From assembly GCA_016934295.1 (NCBI GenBank), contig JAFGTD010000314.1, positions 1-39,030 of the forward strand: 39,030 nt of DNA. The letters are read 5' to 3'. Shown in pieces: positions 7,347 through 14,766 of the stretch. The stretch comes from Acidobacteriota bacterium. GTDB taxonomy: Bacteria > Acidobacteriota > UBA6911. Numbering within the stretch: position 1 is the first letter of the stretch; each line of letters starts with the position of its first letter. A program made the translations under genes and the position numbers. The notes beneath the pieces are model-generated. The model was not told the DNA's origin and ran no database searches. It saw nothing but the letters and a program-made list of their open reading frames with translations.

Positions 7347-8045
7347 CTATCGATGGTATCTATCAATTTTGCAGCTTCGCTGTTTTCTTCGGATCACCAG
7401 AACTCCTAACAACCCAAATCCCACCAGAACCGCTGTCGCCGGCTCCGGTACCGTGGTTGGATCGGTATAAGAAATGGGAGTTCCAGAAACGACAAGATTA
7501 TCAATTCGATTATTCCCCGAATAGCTCGTAGCCCCGTCAAAGACAATCCGGAATCCTGCCCAGGGATTATTATTCAGCGCATCTATTTTTCCAAGGTCGA
7601 AACTCTGCAGCCCGAAATCCGTTGCCGGCTCATACGGGGATCCGTATCCGAACCATGAAAGCCCCGAGTCGATACTGTAGAAGAACTGATTGGAATTGAA
7701 TCCAGTACCGGTTCGCCGGGTGGCAAAACTAATGCTGATGGCGGAAAAGCCCGTTGTGTCCACCATCCAGGTAAGGTTATGTCCGTTATTATCCCTATCT
7801 TTGAGCAGAAGAGCCAGGCCCGCCGGATCCCCGGGAAAGCCGTTTACGGTACTTCCGCCTGAATTCTGGATATTTGCTTCCTCAAAATTACTGGCCATTG
7901 TTCCTGTGCCGTAATCCACAAGGAATTCCTGTTCGCCTCCACTTGTACCTGCAGTCGCATCGTTGAAATTCCACAGGGAAATGACCTCTGCGTTCGCAAT
8001 AGAAACAAGGCAAAGAAATATTACAGTGAGACTGACATATCGCAT
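7347..8045 (-). CDS. PEP-CTERM sorting domain protein with extended C-terminal tail
   Basis: A 232-residue exported protein. The ATG at 8045 is preferred: AAGGAG lies 8 nt upstream and it yields the clean signal peptide MRYVSLTVIFLCLVSIANA, whereas the upstream start (8087) would add 14 charged residues. The mature part ('VISLWNFNDATAGTSGG...') looks like a beta-sandwich surface protein of the kind common among PEP-CTERM substrates. The sorting signal is TTVPEPATAVLVGFGLLGVLVIRRKQR, but about ten further residues (SCKIDRYHR) follow the basic cluster, where most PEP-CTERM proteins stop. Two TGTAA-N7-TTACA sites lie upstream, shared with the divergent gene at 8591. I could not find a -24/-12 element at correct spacing on this strand. 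Function is unknown. Confidence 0.88.
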   Translation of the reverse strand: MRYVSLTVIFLCLVSIANAEVISLWNFNDATAGTSGGEQEFLVDYGTGTMASNFEEANIQNSGGSTVNGFPGDPAGLALLLKDRDNNGHNLTWMVDTTGFSAISISFATRRTGTGFNSNQFFYSIDSGLSWFGYGSPYEPATDFGLQSFDLGKIDALNNNPWAGFRIVFDGATSYSGNNRIDNLVVSGTPISYTDPTTVPEPATAVLVGFGLLGVLVIRRKQRSCKIDRYHR

Positions 8046-8125
8046 TTCTGTTCTCCTTTCTTTTCCGTCAGTCTCAATGTTTCGCAATTTCCCCCTTCAT
8101 TTTAAAAAACTGCAATATTTTTTTG

Positions 8126-8142
8126 TGTAAACCTTCTTTACA
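8126..8142. promoter_or_regulatory. 17-bp inverted repeat, proposed PrsR site 2
   Basis: TGTAAACCTTCTTTACA lies between the divergent PEP-CTERM genes at 7347-8045 and 8591-9349, about 80 bp from the minus-strand start. The half-sites are the same TGTAA/TTACA as in the other five copies. Confidence 0.6.
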
Positions 8143-8217
8143 ATCCACCAGAAAATAATGTCCTTATATCGTTGATATATAAATAATTATGGGGATTTGT
8201 ACTGATCTGTAAGCCGC

Positions 8218-8234
8218 TGTAAAAGGATTTTACA
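8218..8234. promoter_or_regulatory. 17-bp inverted repeat, proposed PrsR site 3
   Basis: TGTAAAAGGATTTTACA is a palindrome with 7-bp arms. It is 92 bp from site 2 and about 300 bp upstream of the sigma-54 promoter at 8532. The paired spacing resembles the 89-bp spacing of sites 4 and 5. Confidence 0.6.
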
Positions 8235-8278
8235 ATAACCTATATCAATAATTTCCTCCTCTAAAGGCATCATAACTT

Positions 8279-8366
8279 GGAAGTGCGGCAGCTTGCTGCC
8301 GCCTTGGATAATTTCATAAATCTTTAATATTCAATAAATTAAGGCGGCAGCTTGCTGCCGCACTCC
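8279..8366. repeat. Paired REP-like hairpins, copy D (best preserved)
   Basis: Two identical stems, GCGGCAGCTTGCTGCCGC, sit in inverted arrangement (left 8283-8302, right 8343-8362). An AT-rich 35-40 nt spacer separates them and the ends are ggaagtgc and gcactcc. The element lies between the PrsR-like sites and the -24/-12 promoter of the 8591 gene. The rest of the 8046-8590 gap is AT-rich regulatory DNA. Confidence 0.8.
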
Positions 8367-8531
8367 AAAAGTGTCGATACCTGGAACTAATATCTTTTAA
8401 ATGTAAGTAATTATTCGCTTTGTGAATGAATAACAAATGAACTTGATATTAGTTATTTACACAGAATGAACGGATATAAGTTTATTAATATCAATGATTT
8501 ATAGTTTTGTTTATATTCGTAGCCGTAGTTA

Positions 8532-8547
8532 TGGAATGCTTTTTGCG
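8532..8547 (+). promoter_or_regulatory. Sigma-54 (-24/-12) promoter of the 8591 gene
   Basis: TGGAATGCTTTTTGCG keeps the GG-N10-GC spacing and the -12 TTGC. The -24 half deviates from TGGCACG in two places and shares the TGGAATG variant with the promoter at 11763. The predicted transcript start is near 8558, 33 nt before the ATG. Confidence 0.55.
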
Positions 8548-8590
8548 TCTTATTAATCAAAATTTCATAAAGGCAAGGAGGCCTGGATAA

Positions 8591-9349
8591 ATGAAGGGAT
8601 TAATAAAAACAGCTTTTCTAATTTCCAGCATAATGATTTTGGTTATGGGTGCAGCTTTTGCGGATACGGTCATTCCATTTACCGATAATGCCCCGCCAAA
8701 CTTTTGGCCTGGTTACCCGAGTGATTCATTGGATAATTCAAGGGAAACTATTGGAGAGCCGAATATCTCCGGAGGAGAGATTGTTCTTACCGACGACGGT
8801 TATTTGGAGGAAGTATCCTTCTTTTTCACAGAATGGGGATTCAGCCTTATGAAACCCGGGGATCTCTTTCTGAATACGGACAACGATCCGGAATGGGATT
8901 ATGTTATGTCTCTTTATAATAGAGCGGATGGCACCAACGTAGCTTACGATAATGGCGTCAACAGCCGATATATACCGACAACCGCGTACAATAATGTTCC
9001 TCTATATGCGGTCGAAGAAGATGCAACACTGCTTTTAACCGGTGCAGATAATTCCGGCTATTGGAGCGGATACCTGATTCGAAACAATCACCCCTTTGCC
9101 TATACCGGGATGGATGATAACGCTTTGGGTTATGGTTCAGTCTCGGGTGGGTTCGAAGATGATTCCCCGCTCACATTTGCTCTTCCTACTGACACGCTTT
9201 TGATTACTGACTACCTGGCAATAGGCTTCGCGCAGAATTGCGCCAACGATCCTGTATACGAAACCGTTGTGCCGGAACCTTCAACTCTTATCTTCCTCGG
9301 AAGTGGACTGCTGCTTCTTGGCGGATATCTTAGAAAAAAACGTTCCTGA
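8591..9349 (+). CDS. PEP-CTERM sorting domain protein
   Basis: A 252-residue exported protein. The signal peptide (MKGLIKTAFLISSIMILVMGAAFA) is followed by an Asp/Asn/Tyr-rich body of unknown fold. The C-terminal sorting signal is VVPEPSTLIFLGSGLLLLGG, then the basic end YLRKKRS. AAGGAGG lies 9 nt before the ATG. A -24/-12 promoter (8532-8547) and two distal TGTAA-N7-TTACA sites precede it, and a strong terminator follows directly (9380-9412), so it is a single-gene unit. It is transcribed divergently from the PEP-CTERM gene at 7347-8045. The protein is presumably an exosortase substrate displayed on the cell surface or in the matrix; the specific role is unknown. Confidence 0.9.
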   Translation: MKGLIKTAFLISSIMILVMGAAFADTVIPFTDNAPPNFWPGYPSDSLDNSRETIGEPNISGGEIVLTDDGYLEEVSFFFTEWGFSLMKPGDLFLNTDNDPEWDYVMSLYNRADGTNVAYDNGVNSRYIPTTAYNNVPLYAVEEDATLLLTGADNSGYWSGYLIRNNHPFAYTGMDDNALGYGSVSGGFEDDSPLTFALPTDTLLITDYLAIGFAQNCANDPVYETVVPEPSTLIFLGSGLLLLGGYLRKKRS

Positions 9350-9379
9350 TTCATTCAACGTTTCATCGTTTCATACCTG

Positions 9380-9412
9380 CCCGCGGGAAACAACATCCCG
9401 CGGGTTTTTTTT
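9380..9412 (+). terminator. Intrinsic terminator after PEP-CTERM gene
   Basis: A 9-bp GC-rich stem (cccgcggga / tcccgcggg) with a 7-nt loop is followed by eight T residues. It lies 31 bp after the stop codon at 9349. Confidence 0.9.
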
Positions 9413-9500
9413 GGTGTGCCCGGCAGGGCGCACAACCGGCCCGCATTTCTTACAAGCATTCATCCGCTAAGTGTTCCATGCTGCTGTTCTGATACGATGT

Positions 9501-9523
9501 GGGGCGAACCTTGTGTTCGCCCC
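9501..9523. repeat. REP-like hairpin
   Basis: A perfect 9-bp stem, ggggcgaac / gttcgcccc, with loop cttgt. It has no T-tract and so is not a terminator. Similar hairpins are common dispersed repeats in environmental genomes. The remainder of the 9350-9753 gap shows no coding sequence. Confidence 0.5.
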
Positions 9524-9685
9524 GAATCATTCCAGGTTGACTCCTTAATCCTTATTTTTCCCATGGTTTCTACTGCGACACAGAGGACCGTTCACTCAAA
9601 CTCATCATGCCGTAAATAAGACTGTGTTTGTTCGATGGCTGAGTAATACTGGCTAAAGTATGAGTGTCTTTGATACGATAAATTA

Positions 9686-9718
9686 AATGCACCAGAGTGT
9701 ATGATTGTTGGGTGCATT
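9686..9718. promoter_or_regulatory. Inverted repeat upstream of the DPDPVE lipoprotein
   Basis: AATGCACC (9686-9693) and GGTGCATT (9711-9718) form an 8-bp inverted repeat about 40 bp before the start codon. It could be an operator or a leader hairpin; nothing identifies the factor. Confidence 0.3.
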
Positions 9719-9753
9719 CTTAAAGAATTATAAGGTTGAGGAGTAGGATTCAA

Positions 9754-11340
9754 TTGTATAAGAGACTGGCAGTAGCAGTGGCGCTTATCGCATTGGCGAC
9801 GGTTCTGTTGCTCGGAATGGCCTGCAGCGGTACTCCCCGTTCCGGTGGAACAGACCCCGATCCCGTCGAAGATCCCGATCCCGTCGAAGATCCCGATCCC
9901 GTCGAAGATCCCGATCCCGTCGAAGACCCCGATCCTGTCGAAGATCCGGATCCTGTCGAAGATCCTACTAATCCCAGCTTTATAATTGTTTCCCCCGAAA
10001 ACGGCACATCAGTCCTCGGCAGCAAGCAGATTGTAGTGGAAATAGTCGATATGGATATTACCTCTGTCGAGGTAAAACTGGACGGCGCCGGAGATCCCGT
10101 CTGTGCAATTACGGAGACGCCGTACACCTGCCTGATTGACCTGTCCACTTTCGAGGTCGGCACTGTACATTCCATTACGGCCGAAGGTCATAATAACGGG
10201 AGCATCGTAGCAACCGACACTATTGACTTAGTCCGTGCGGCTTTTAAAAATGACATTTGTACGACTAATACAGGAGGAAACGAACCGCTTGTGGACTGTA
10301 TTGCCGAACTTTTCAACCAGGGACTGGCGGCGGAGAACATCGACGATCAATACGAAAACCGTGATAACAATCATACATCCATCAATATTGCGGAGCACCC
10401 GCAAGTGTCATATATCCACGGGCCCTACGGCATGAGCGAAATCGGCCTGACTCCCCAGAATAATAATCCCGACGAACCGCTAACCGGTAATGCATCGATC
10501 TGTATCGACGGCGGCGCCGGTTGGTGCGAAGGAGGTGTTCATTACCTCATGAGAACCGGAAGAGCCGATATAATGTATGATCTTTACGCGGGCAGCAACT
10601 TCTACTGGTTCCCGGAGCATAAGGACCACGATGCAGAGGATCTCGCCTTCTATATGGTGCCCTTTGTTAACAGTTCACAGGGTTCTTCAGGATCGGAAAT
10701 GGACGAGATCAGCAAGTGGCTGTATACGCTTGCAGCATTTACTCCGGAGACCAAAGCTGCGTTGGTCTCCTCCCGCCTGTTAATGCCGACGGTACAGATG
10801 ATTTTCCGTCGGACTCGCGTTGCGAGTGACACGGAGTATCTATCGGAGCTTGCTCATGCCAATGCGTTTGAAAACACGGCGAATGCGCACACCATGGTGC
10901 GTGTGGCAAACAATATGGCTGCCGACGCGATTCCCCCGATGGTGCAGCTTACGGTCATAGAAGATACCTTCGATGCGACATGGGGAGAAAAGGCCTTTAC
11001 CACACCGGTAGCAATCGCACGCTCCTGGCATACGGCTCCAGACACCCCGCGTCGGATTGTGGTAAGCGCCGTGAATTCATTCGATCCCAACAACCGCTCC
11101 CTGACATTCCACTGGCGGCTGATCCGCGGCGATTCCGAGCATGTTCTCATTACGCCTTTTGGTGAAAATAACTCCAGCGCCGAGATTGAGATAGATTTTC
11201 ACCCTGCGGAACAGATCCAAATCGGGAATCAAGAACGCACTTCAACCCTGGTCTCCGTCGCTGTGTTTGCACACAACGGTGAATATTTTTCGGCGCCCGC
11301 TTTCATCACATCCTCCACCCGCGATTACATTCCGTATTAA
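9754..11340 (+). CDS. Putative lipoprotein with DPDPVE-repeat stalk, unknown function
   Basis: A protein of about 528 residues. The N-terminus (MYKRLAVAVALIALATVLLLGMAC) is a lipoprotein signal with Cys near residue 24. Six exact DPDPVE repeats (residues about 34-69) form a rigid acidic, Pro-rich stalk. An Ig-like module follows ('FIIVSPENGTSVLGSKQIVVEIVD...VEVKLDG', about 75-165), then a central Trp/His-rich region I do not recognise ('GGAGWCEGGVHYLMRTGRADIMYDLYAGSNFYWFPEHKDHDAEDLAFYMV'). A C-terminal PKD-like strand pattern ('VVSAVNSFDPNNRSLTFHWRLI') closes it. I chose the TTG at 9754, which has AGGAG about 10 nt upstream; a TTG at 9736 is the alternative. It has no PEP-CTERM tail, no -24/-12 promoter and no TGTAA-N7-TTACA site upstream, so it is probably not in the same regulon although it sits among its members. 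Confidence 0.85.
   Translation: MYKRLAVAVALIALATVLLLGMACSGTPRSGGTDPDPVEDPDPVEDPDPVEDPDPVEDPDPVEDPDPVEDPTNPSFIIVSPENGTSVLGSKQIVVEIVDMDITSVEVKLDGAGDPVCAITETPYTCLIDLSTFEVGTVHSITAEGHNNGSIVATDTIDLVRAAFKNDICTTNTGGNEPLVDCIAELFNQGLAAENIDDQYENRDNNHTSINIAEHPQVSYIHGPYGMSEIGLTPQNNNPDEPLTGNASICIDGGAGWCEGGVHYLMRTGRADIMYDLYAGSNFYWFPEHKDHDAEDLAFYMVPFVNSSQGSSGSEMDEISKWLYTLAAFTPETKAALVSSRLLMPTVQMIFRRTRVASDTEYLSELAHANAFENTANAHTMVRVANNMAADAIPPMVQLTVIEDTFDATWGEKAFTTPVAIARSWHTAPDTPRRIVVSAVNSFDPNNRSLTFHWRLIRGDSEHVLITPFGENNSSAEIEIDFHPAEQIQIGNQERTSTLVSVAVFAHNGEYFSAPAFITSSTRDYIPY
9853..9960 (+). repeat. 18-bp tandem repeat, six units, coding for DPDPVE
   Basis: Six in-frame 18-bp units of gaYccSgatccYgtcgaa, differing only at synonymous third positions. 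Such a tract can gain or lose units by slippage and so vary the stalk length. Confidence 0.95.
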
Positions 11341-11546
11341 CAAACCGCCTCAAGGTGTTCTTTGATATACCGCGCTTCACAGCTTGCAGGATGCTGGTAA
11401 AAAAAGAGCGAAGATGAAAAGAGGATGACTCCCTCAGCCTGTTTCTGACATATATTGGCGAATCATCGACTTGGTTTCGATAAAACCTCTTTATTTAGTG
11501 CCCATTAACAATAAACATAGCTGAAATTCCATAGCGGTGCCGGAAA

Positions 11547-11563
11547 TGTAAGCTTTTTTTACA
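11547..11563. promoter_or_regulatory. 17-bp inverted repeat, proposed PrsR site 4
   Basis: TGTAAGCTTTTTTTACA lies about 210 bp upstream of the -24/-12 element at 11763. The whole 11341-11846 gap is AT-rich regulatory DNA with no coding sequence that I can support. Confidence 0.6.
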
Positions 11564-11635
11564 CTTGGCTAAATTACCATATCTTAATTAAATAAAAGGA
11601 TTTACATTATTTGGCCCATACAGATGGTTCAATAG

Positions 11636-11652
11636 TGTAAAGTTCTATTACA
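11636..11652. promoter_or_regulatory. 17-bp inverted repeat, proposed PrsR site 5
   Basis: TGTAAAGTTCTATTACA lies about 120 bp upstream of the -24/-12 element and 89 bp from site 4. A further split pair, attgtaa (near 11704) and tttacaat (near 11730), lies closer to the promoter but with non-standard spacing. Confidence 0.6.
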
Positions 11653-11762
11653 ATTTAAAGAATATTGTTAATCCGTTCACATGCCCGTAAACCAGGGATC
11701 TTCCATTGTAATTAATTGACATAAAAGCGTTTACAATATAATCGGTCGTTGCCGGGATTAAG

Positions 11763-11778
11763 TGGAATGAATATTGCT
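11763..11778 (+). promoter_or_regulatory. Sigma-54 (-24/-12) promoter of the vWA PEP-CTERM gene
   Basis: TGGAATGAATATTGCT has GG-N10-GC spacing and an intact -12 TTGCT. Its -24 half is the same TGGAATG variant as at 8532. The predicted transcript start near 11789 leaves a leader of about 58 nt. Confidence 0.62.
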
Positions 11779-11846
11779 TTATCCAAAAATACGTCATCAA
11801 AAGGATTTGGGAAGCTTAAGATAATAACCTTAAAGGAGTAAGTATA

Positions 11847-12593
11847 ATGAAAAAACTTCTAGTATTTGTAGCAGCCGTTATGCTGATGGCAGGATTTGCT
11901 ACGACTGCATCCGCAGCTTCATATGCGGATATTGTTTTCATGGTAGATCAGTCGGGCAGTATGGGGGATGATTTCGCTTGGCTGGCATCCAGCATTAATA
12001 CCATTAATGCAGGTGTTCAAGCTGCCGGTATAACCGCAAATTTCGGTCTCGCCGGATTCGAATATGATGCTGGAACTGAGTATTATTATAATGCATACCA
12101 GGATCTCACCAGCAATCCCGCCCTGGTCACCGCCGAGGCAAATTATGCCGGCACGCATCTTTATGGCGGAGCTGAGCGAAGCTACCATGCAGCTGCTTGG
12201 GGTGCCGTTTCTCCGAACTTCAGCTATACCGGTGGTGATTACGCCAAGGTTATGGTTTTGATCACGGACGAGTATCCCTATGACGTCTATTCAGGAGGCT
12301 GGACTGAGGGATCTCTGGGTGCATATATGGATGCCAACAATGTTCTGCTTAATGTTATTACGCTTCAGGGCTTGTTTGGTTACTGGGATGGAGCCGTGTA
12401 TACTACAAGCTCCTACCAGGGACTGTTTGACTTGGGTTACCTCAGATCTAATCCCACCCAGTTCACACAGGACTTCATAGACGCTAAAGTTAAAGAAATC
12501 ATCGAATACAATGTTCCGGAGCCCTCAACACTTCTGCTGCTGGGCGGCGGACTTCTGGGGCTTATCGGCTTCAGGAAAAAATTCATGAAATAA
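11847..12593 (+). CDS. von Willebrand factor A domain PEP-CTERM protein
   Basis: A 248-residue exported protein. The signal peptide (MKKLLVFVAAVMLMAGFATTASA) is followed by a vWA domain. The MIDAS metal site begins DIVFMVDQSGSMGDD, with the DxSxS motif at residues 34-38; a later strand 'YAKVMVLITDEYPY' supplies the expected Thr/Asp. The chain ends in VPEPSTLLLLGGGLLGLIGF plus the basic tail RKKFMK. vWA domains bind protein or matrix ligands through the metal, so this is a candidate matrix-binding exosortase substrate. AAAGGAG lies 8 nt before the ATG. It has a -24/-12 promoter, two upstream palindromes and its own terminator, so it is a single-gene unit under probable PrsR control. Confidence 0.93.
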   Translation: MKKLLVFVAAVMLMAGFATTASAASYADIVFMVDQSGSMGDDFAWLASSINTINAGVQAAGITANFGLAGFEYDAGTEYYYNAYQDLTSNPALVTAEANYAGTHLYGGAERSYHAAAWGAVSPNFSYTGGDYAKVMVLITDEYPYDVYSGGWTEGSLGAYMDANNVLLNVITLQGLFGYWDGAVYTTSSYQGLFDLGYLRSNPTQFTQDFIDAKVKEIIEYNVPEPSTLLLLGGGLLGLIGFRKKFMK

Positions 12594-12642
12594 CTGGAAC
12601 TGCTTATAAAAAAAGTCAGCGGTTCTAACATCTATATAATAA

Positions 12643-12675
12643 GAAACTGCCCCGGTAACGGGGCAGTTTCTTTTT
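12643..12675 (+). terminator. Intrinsic terminator after vWA gene
   Basis: An 11-bp stem, gaaactgcccc / ggggcagtttc, with a short loop is followed by a T5 run. It lies 50 bp downstream of the stop codon. Confidence 0.9.
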
Positions 12676-12765
12676 CAGTTCGCCTTCTCTCTGTACATCC
12701 AACAGAGATAAAAGCCTCAACTAACTTCACCTGTGAATATCATAGGTATGGATATTTTCGTAAAC

Positions 12766-12797
12766 CGAAAACGTGTGTGTCGGTGACACATGTTTCG
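12766..12797. repeat. Isolated palindrome
   Basis: The sequence cgaaaacgtgtgtgtc-ggt-gacacatgtttcg folds into a long imperfect hairpin with the inner core gtgtc-ggt-gacac. It has no T-tract and lies about 170 bp after the vWA gene. The remaining DNA to 12995, which is the 3' side of the UDP-glucose dehydrogenase gene, shows nothing I can name. Confidence 0.45.
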
Positions 12798-12995
12798 CTG
12801 TGCTTATTCAGAAGTTACTCCATCGACGTGTAATAATTTTCTCTCCCCACTTGTCCTTTCATGTAGAAAAATTTTGACCAGGAGCCTGCGCCGAAGAAAA
12901 CACGTGATATCTGGTTCAAAGTTATTTTAATGTCTCTATCTACGCACCAGTTGATGGGGTTCCATCCTTTCTTCGTAACATCGTGCTGATTTGCA

Positions 12996-14369
12996 TCAGA
13001 AATGCTTCAATGGTGGGTGCCCCAGGGGAAAGACGTTAAATCCGATATTGAAGAGCTTCTCGATATCGAGGATGTTGCGTCCATCGAATACAAAGGCCGG
13101 CTTTTCCATTGATGCGTAAATTTTATCCCACGAAAGATTCCGATATAGATCCCACTCGGTCATTATGGCCACGGCATGAACACCCCGGGCTGCCTCGTAA
13201 GGATCTTCGATGTAATTAATGTTCCCCTCACATCCGGCCAGGTCAATACGCGCATTTTCGATCGCTTTGGGATCGGTGATCACCACGTCCGCTTTCTCTT
13301 CAAGCAGTTTTTTAGCCACATAGATAGCCGGAGACTCCCTGGTGTCACCGGTGTTGGACTTGAAGGCAAATCCAAACAAGGCAATCCGCTTGTCGACAAT
13401 TGTATTGAACATGGAACGGACCATATTCCGGACAAAGCGCGATTCCTGGTATTCGTTCATTTTCAGGACCCACTCCCAGTATTGGGCGACTTCAGGAAGA
13501 TGGTAGGCTTCGCAGATATAGACGAGGTTCAAAATATCCTTCTTGAAGCAGGATCCGCCAAAACCGATGCTCGCATTAAGGAACCGGCTGCCGATGCGCG
13601 TATCCATACCAACAGCATGGGATACTTCCTGAACACTGGCTTCAGTCCGTTCACAGAGAGCGGAAATGCTGTTGATGGATGAGATCCGCTGCGCCAGGAA
13701 GGCGTTGGCTACAAGCTTGGATAATTCCGCACTCCATACATTGCTTGTGACAATGCGATCAGCCGGGACCCAGTTTGCATAAATATCGACGATTGACTGC
13801 CGGGCTTTCAATCCCCCAGGGGTTTCCCGGGAACCGATCAGTACCCGGTCGGGCTCCAGGAGGTCCTTTACCGCCGTGCCTTCGGCAAGAAATTCGGGAT
13901 TGGAGATAACGTCGAAATGGATATTTTTGTCGTTGGCATTCAGGATGTTTTCCATCGTCTGCGAGGTTTTAACGGGCAGAGTGCTTTTTTCGATGACTAT
14001 CTTGGGAGATTCGGATTCATGAAGAATCTCTCGGGCTACTTTTTCCCAGTATTGAAGATCGGCCGCTTTCCCAGACCCTTCGCCGAAGGTCTTGGTGGGG
14101 GTATTCACCGACACGAAAATGATCTCGGATTCCCGGATGGCAGCATCGATGTCGGTAGAGAAAAACAGGTTCCGTCCGCGCGCCTCCTTTACGACTTCCA
14201 GAAGTCCGGGTTCATAAATTGGAAGATTTTCGGTCTGCCAGGCTTTTATACGAGCCTCATTGACGTCCACAACAGTCACTTTATATTGCGGGCATTTCAT
14301 GGCGATCACAGCCATGGTGGGCCCGCCTACATAACCGGCTCCGATACAGGCAATGTGCTTTTCAAACAT
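12996..14369 (-). CDS. ugd: UDP-glucose 6-dehydrogenase, eukaryote-like form
   Basis: A 457-residue NAD-dependent dehydrogenase that oxidises UDP-glucose to UDP-glucuronate, a precursor for acidic exopolysaccharide. The N-terminal Rossmann motif is IGAGYVGGPT (residues 9-18). The NTPTK loop is at 89-93, the ISNPEFLAEGTA motif is near 155-166, and the catalytic Cys274 sits in GFGGSCFKKD. The GGPTMAVIA opening, the long C-terminal domain and 'FGFAFKSNTGDTRESPAI' resemble the animal/plant-type enzyme more than the short bacterial Ugd/TuaD form. GGGAG lies about 10 nt before the ATG. It is convergent with the vWA gene and divergent from the PEP-CTERM gene at 14833; the TGTAA-N7-TTACA site at 14652 lies between them. 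I found no -24/-12 element for this gene. Confidence 0.95.
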   Translation of the reverse strand: MFEKHIACIGAGYVGGPTMAVIAMKCPQYKVTVVDVNEARIKAWQTENLPIYEPGLLEVVKEARGRNLFFSTDIDAAIRESEIIFVSVNTPTKTFGEGSGKAADLQYWEKVAREILHESESPKIVIEKSTLPVKTSQTMENILNANDKNIHFDVISNPEFLAEGTAVKDLLEPDRVLIGSRETPGGLKARQSIVDIYANWVPADRIVTSNVWSAELSKLVANAFLAQRISSINSISALCERTEASVQEVSHAVGMDTRIGSRFLNASIGFGGSCFKKDILNLVYICEAYHLPEVAQYWEWVLKMNEYQESRFVRNMVRSMFNTIVDKRIALFGFAFKSNTGDTRESPAIYVAKKLLEEKADVVITDPKAIENARIDLAGCEGNINYIEDPYEAARGVHAVAIMTEWDLYRNLSWDKIYASMEKPAFVFDGRNILDIEKLFNIGFNVFPLGHPPLKHF

Positions 14370-14651
14370 GTTCTTGGGCTCCCTTTCTTTCCACTAATTA
14401 CTACTATAAAATGCTTTTAATTATATAGATAATAATTACGCCCTGATTCTGATTTTTCCGTTTTTACGTCAGGTTGCCCGTTGTTCTCAATAAATCTTTT
14501 AAAATAAACAATTAAATAGAAACGTGAGAATATTTATCGGCCGCATCCCTATATTTAATGATGTCGAATAATATTACAATCGGCATTTTGACGGAAACCT
14601 TAATTTTTAGTTATATTTAGCCTGTTACTGACCTGTATGCGCCCCGAGTGT

Positions 14652-14668
14652 TGTAAAGATACTTTACA
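14652..14668. promoter_or_regulatory. 17-bp inverted repeat, proposed PrsR site 6
   Basis: TGTAAAGATACTTTACA is a palindrome with 7-bp arms, centred about 107 bp upstream of the best -24/-12 promoter in the window. The remainder of the 14370-14832 gap is AT-rich with no coding sequence. Confidence 0.68.
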
Positions 14669-14766
14669 TTTTAAATAATGCCCTGGAGTTTGAGGGGGAT
14701 GGGAGTAAATACATAAGTTGTTTTTATTCAAATAGATAGACGGTAATTTGGGCTGTTTGTAAAAAT

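Noticed and set aside
8082-8096. Possible -24/-12 element for the PEP-CTERM gene at 7347-8045
   Set aside because: The GG and GC are 2 nt too close together, and shifting the register loses the -12 GC.
9501-9523. Hairpin considered as a second terminator or riboswitch element
   Set aside because: It has no U-tract and is not next to a start codon; it looks like a dispersed repeat.
9853-9960. Regular repeats that might suggest a CRISPR array
   Set aside because: Units are 18 bp, directly abutting, in frame and without spacers, so this is a coding tandem repeat.
9750-10175. Minus-strand open frame with GSSTGS repeats
   Set aside because: The repeats are the reverse-strand reading of the DPDPVE tract; the plus-strand frame has the lipoprotein signal and domains.
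13176-13682. Plus-strand open frame of 168 codons opposite ugd
   Set aside because: It is antisense to conserved UDP-glucose dehydrogenase motifs, with no domain features of its own.
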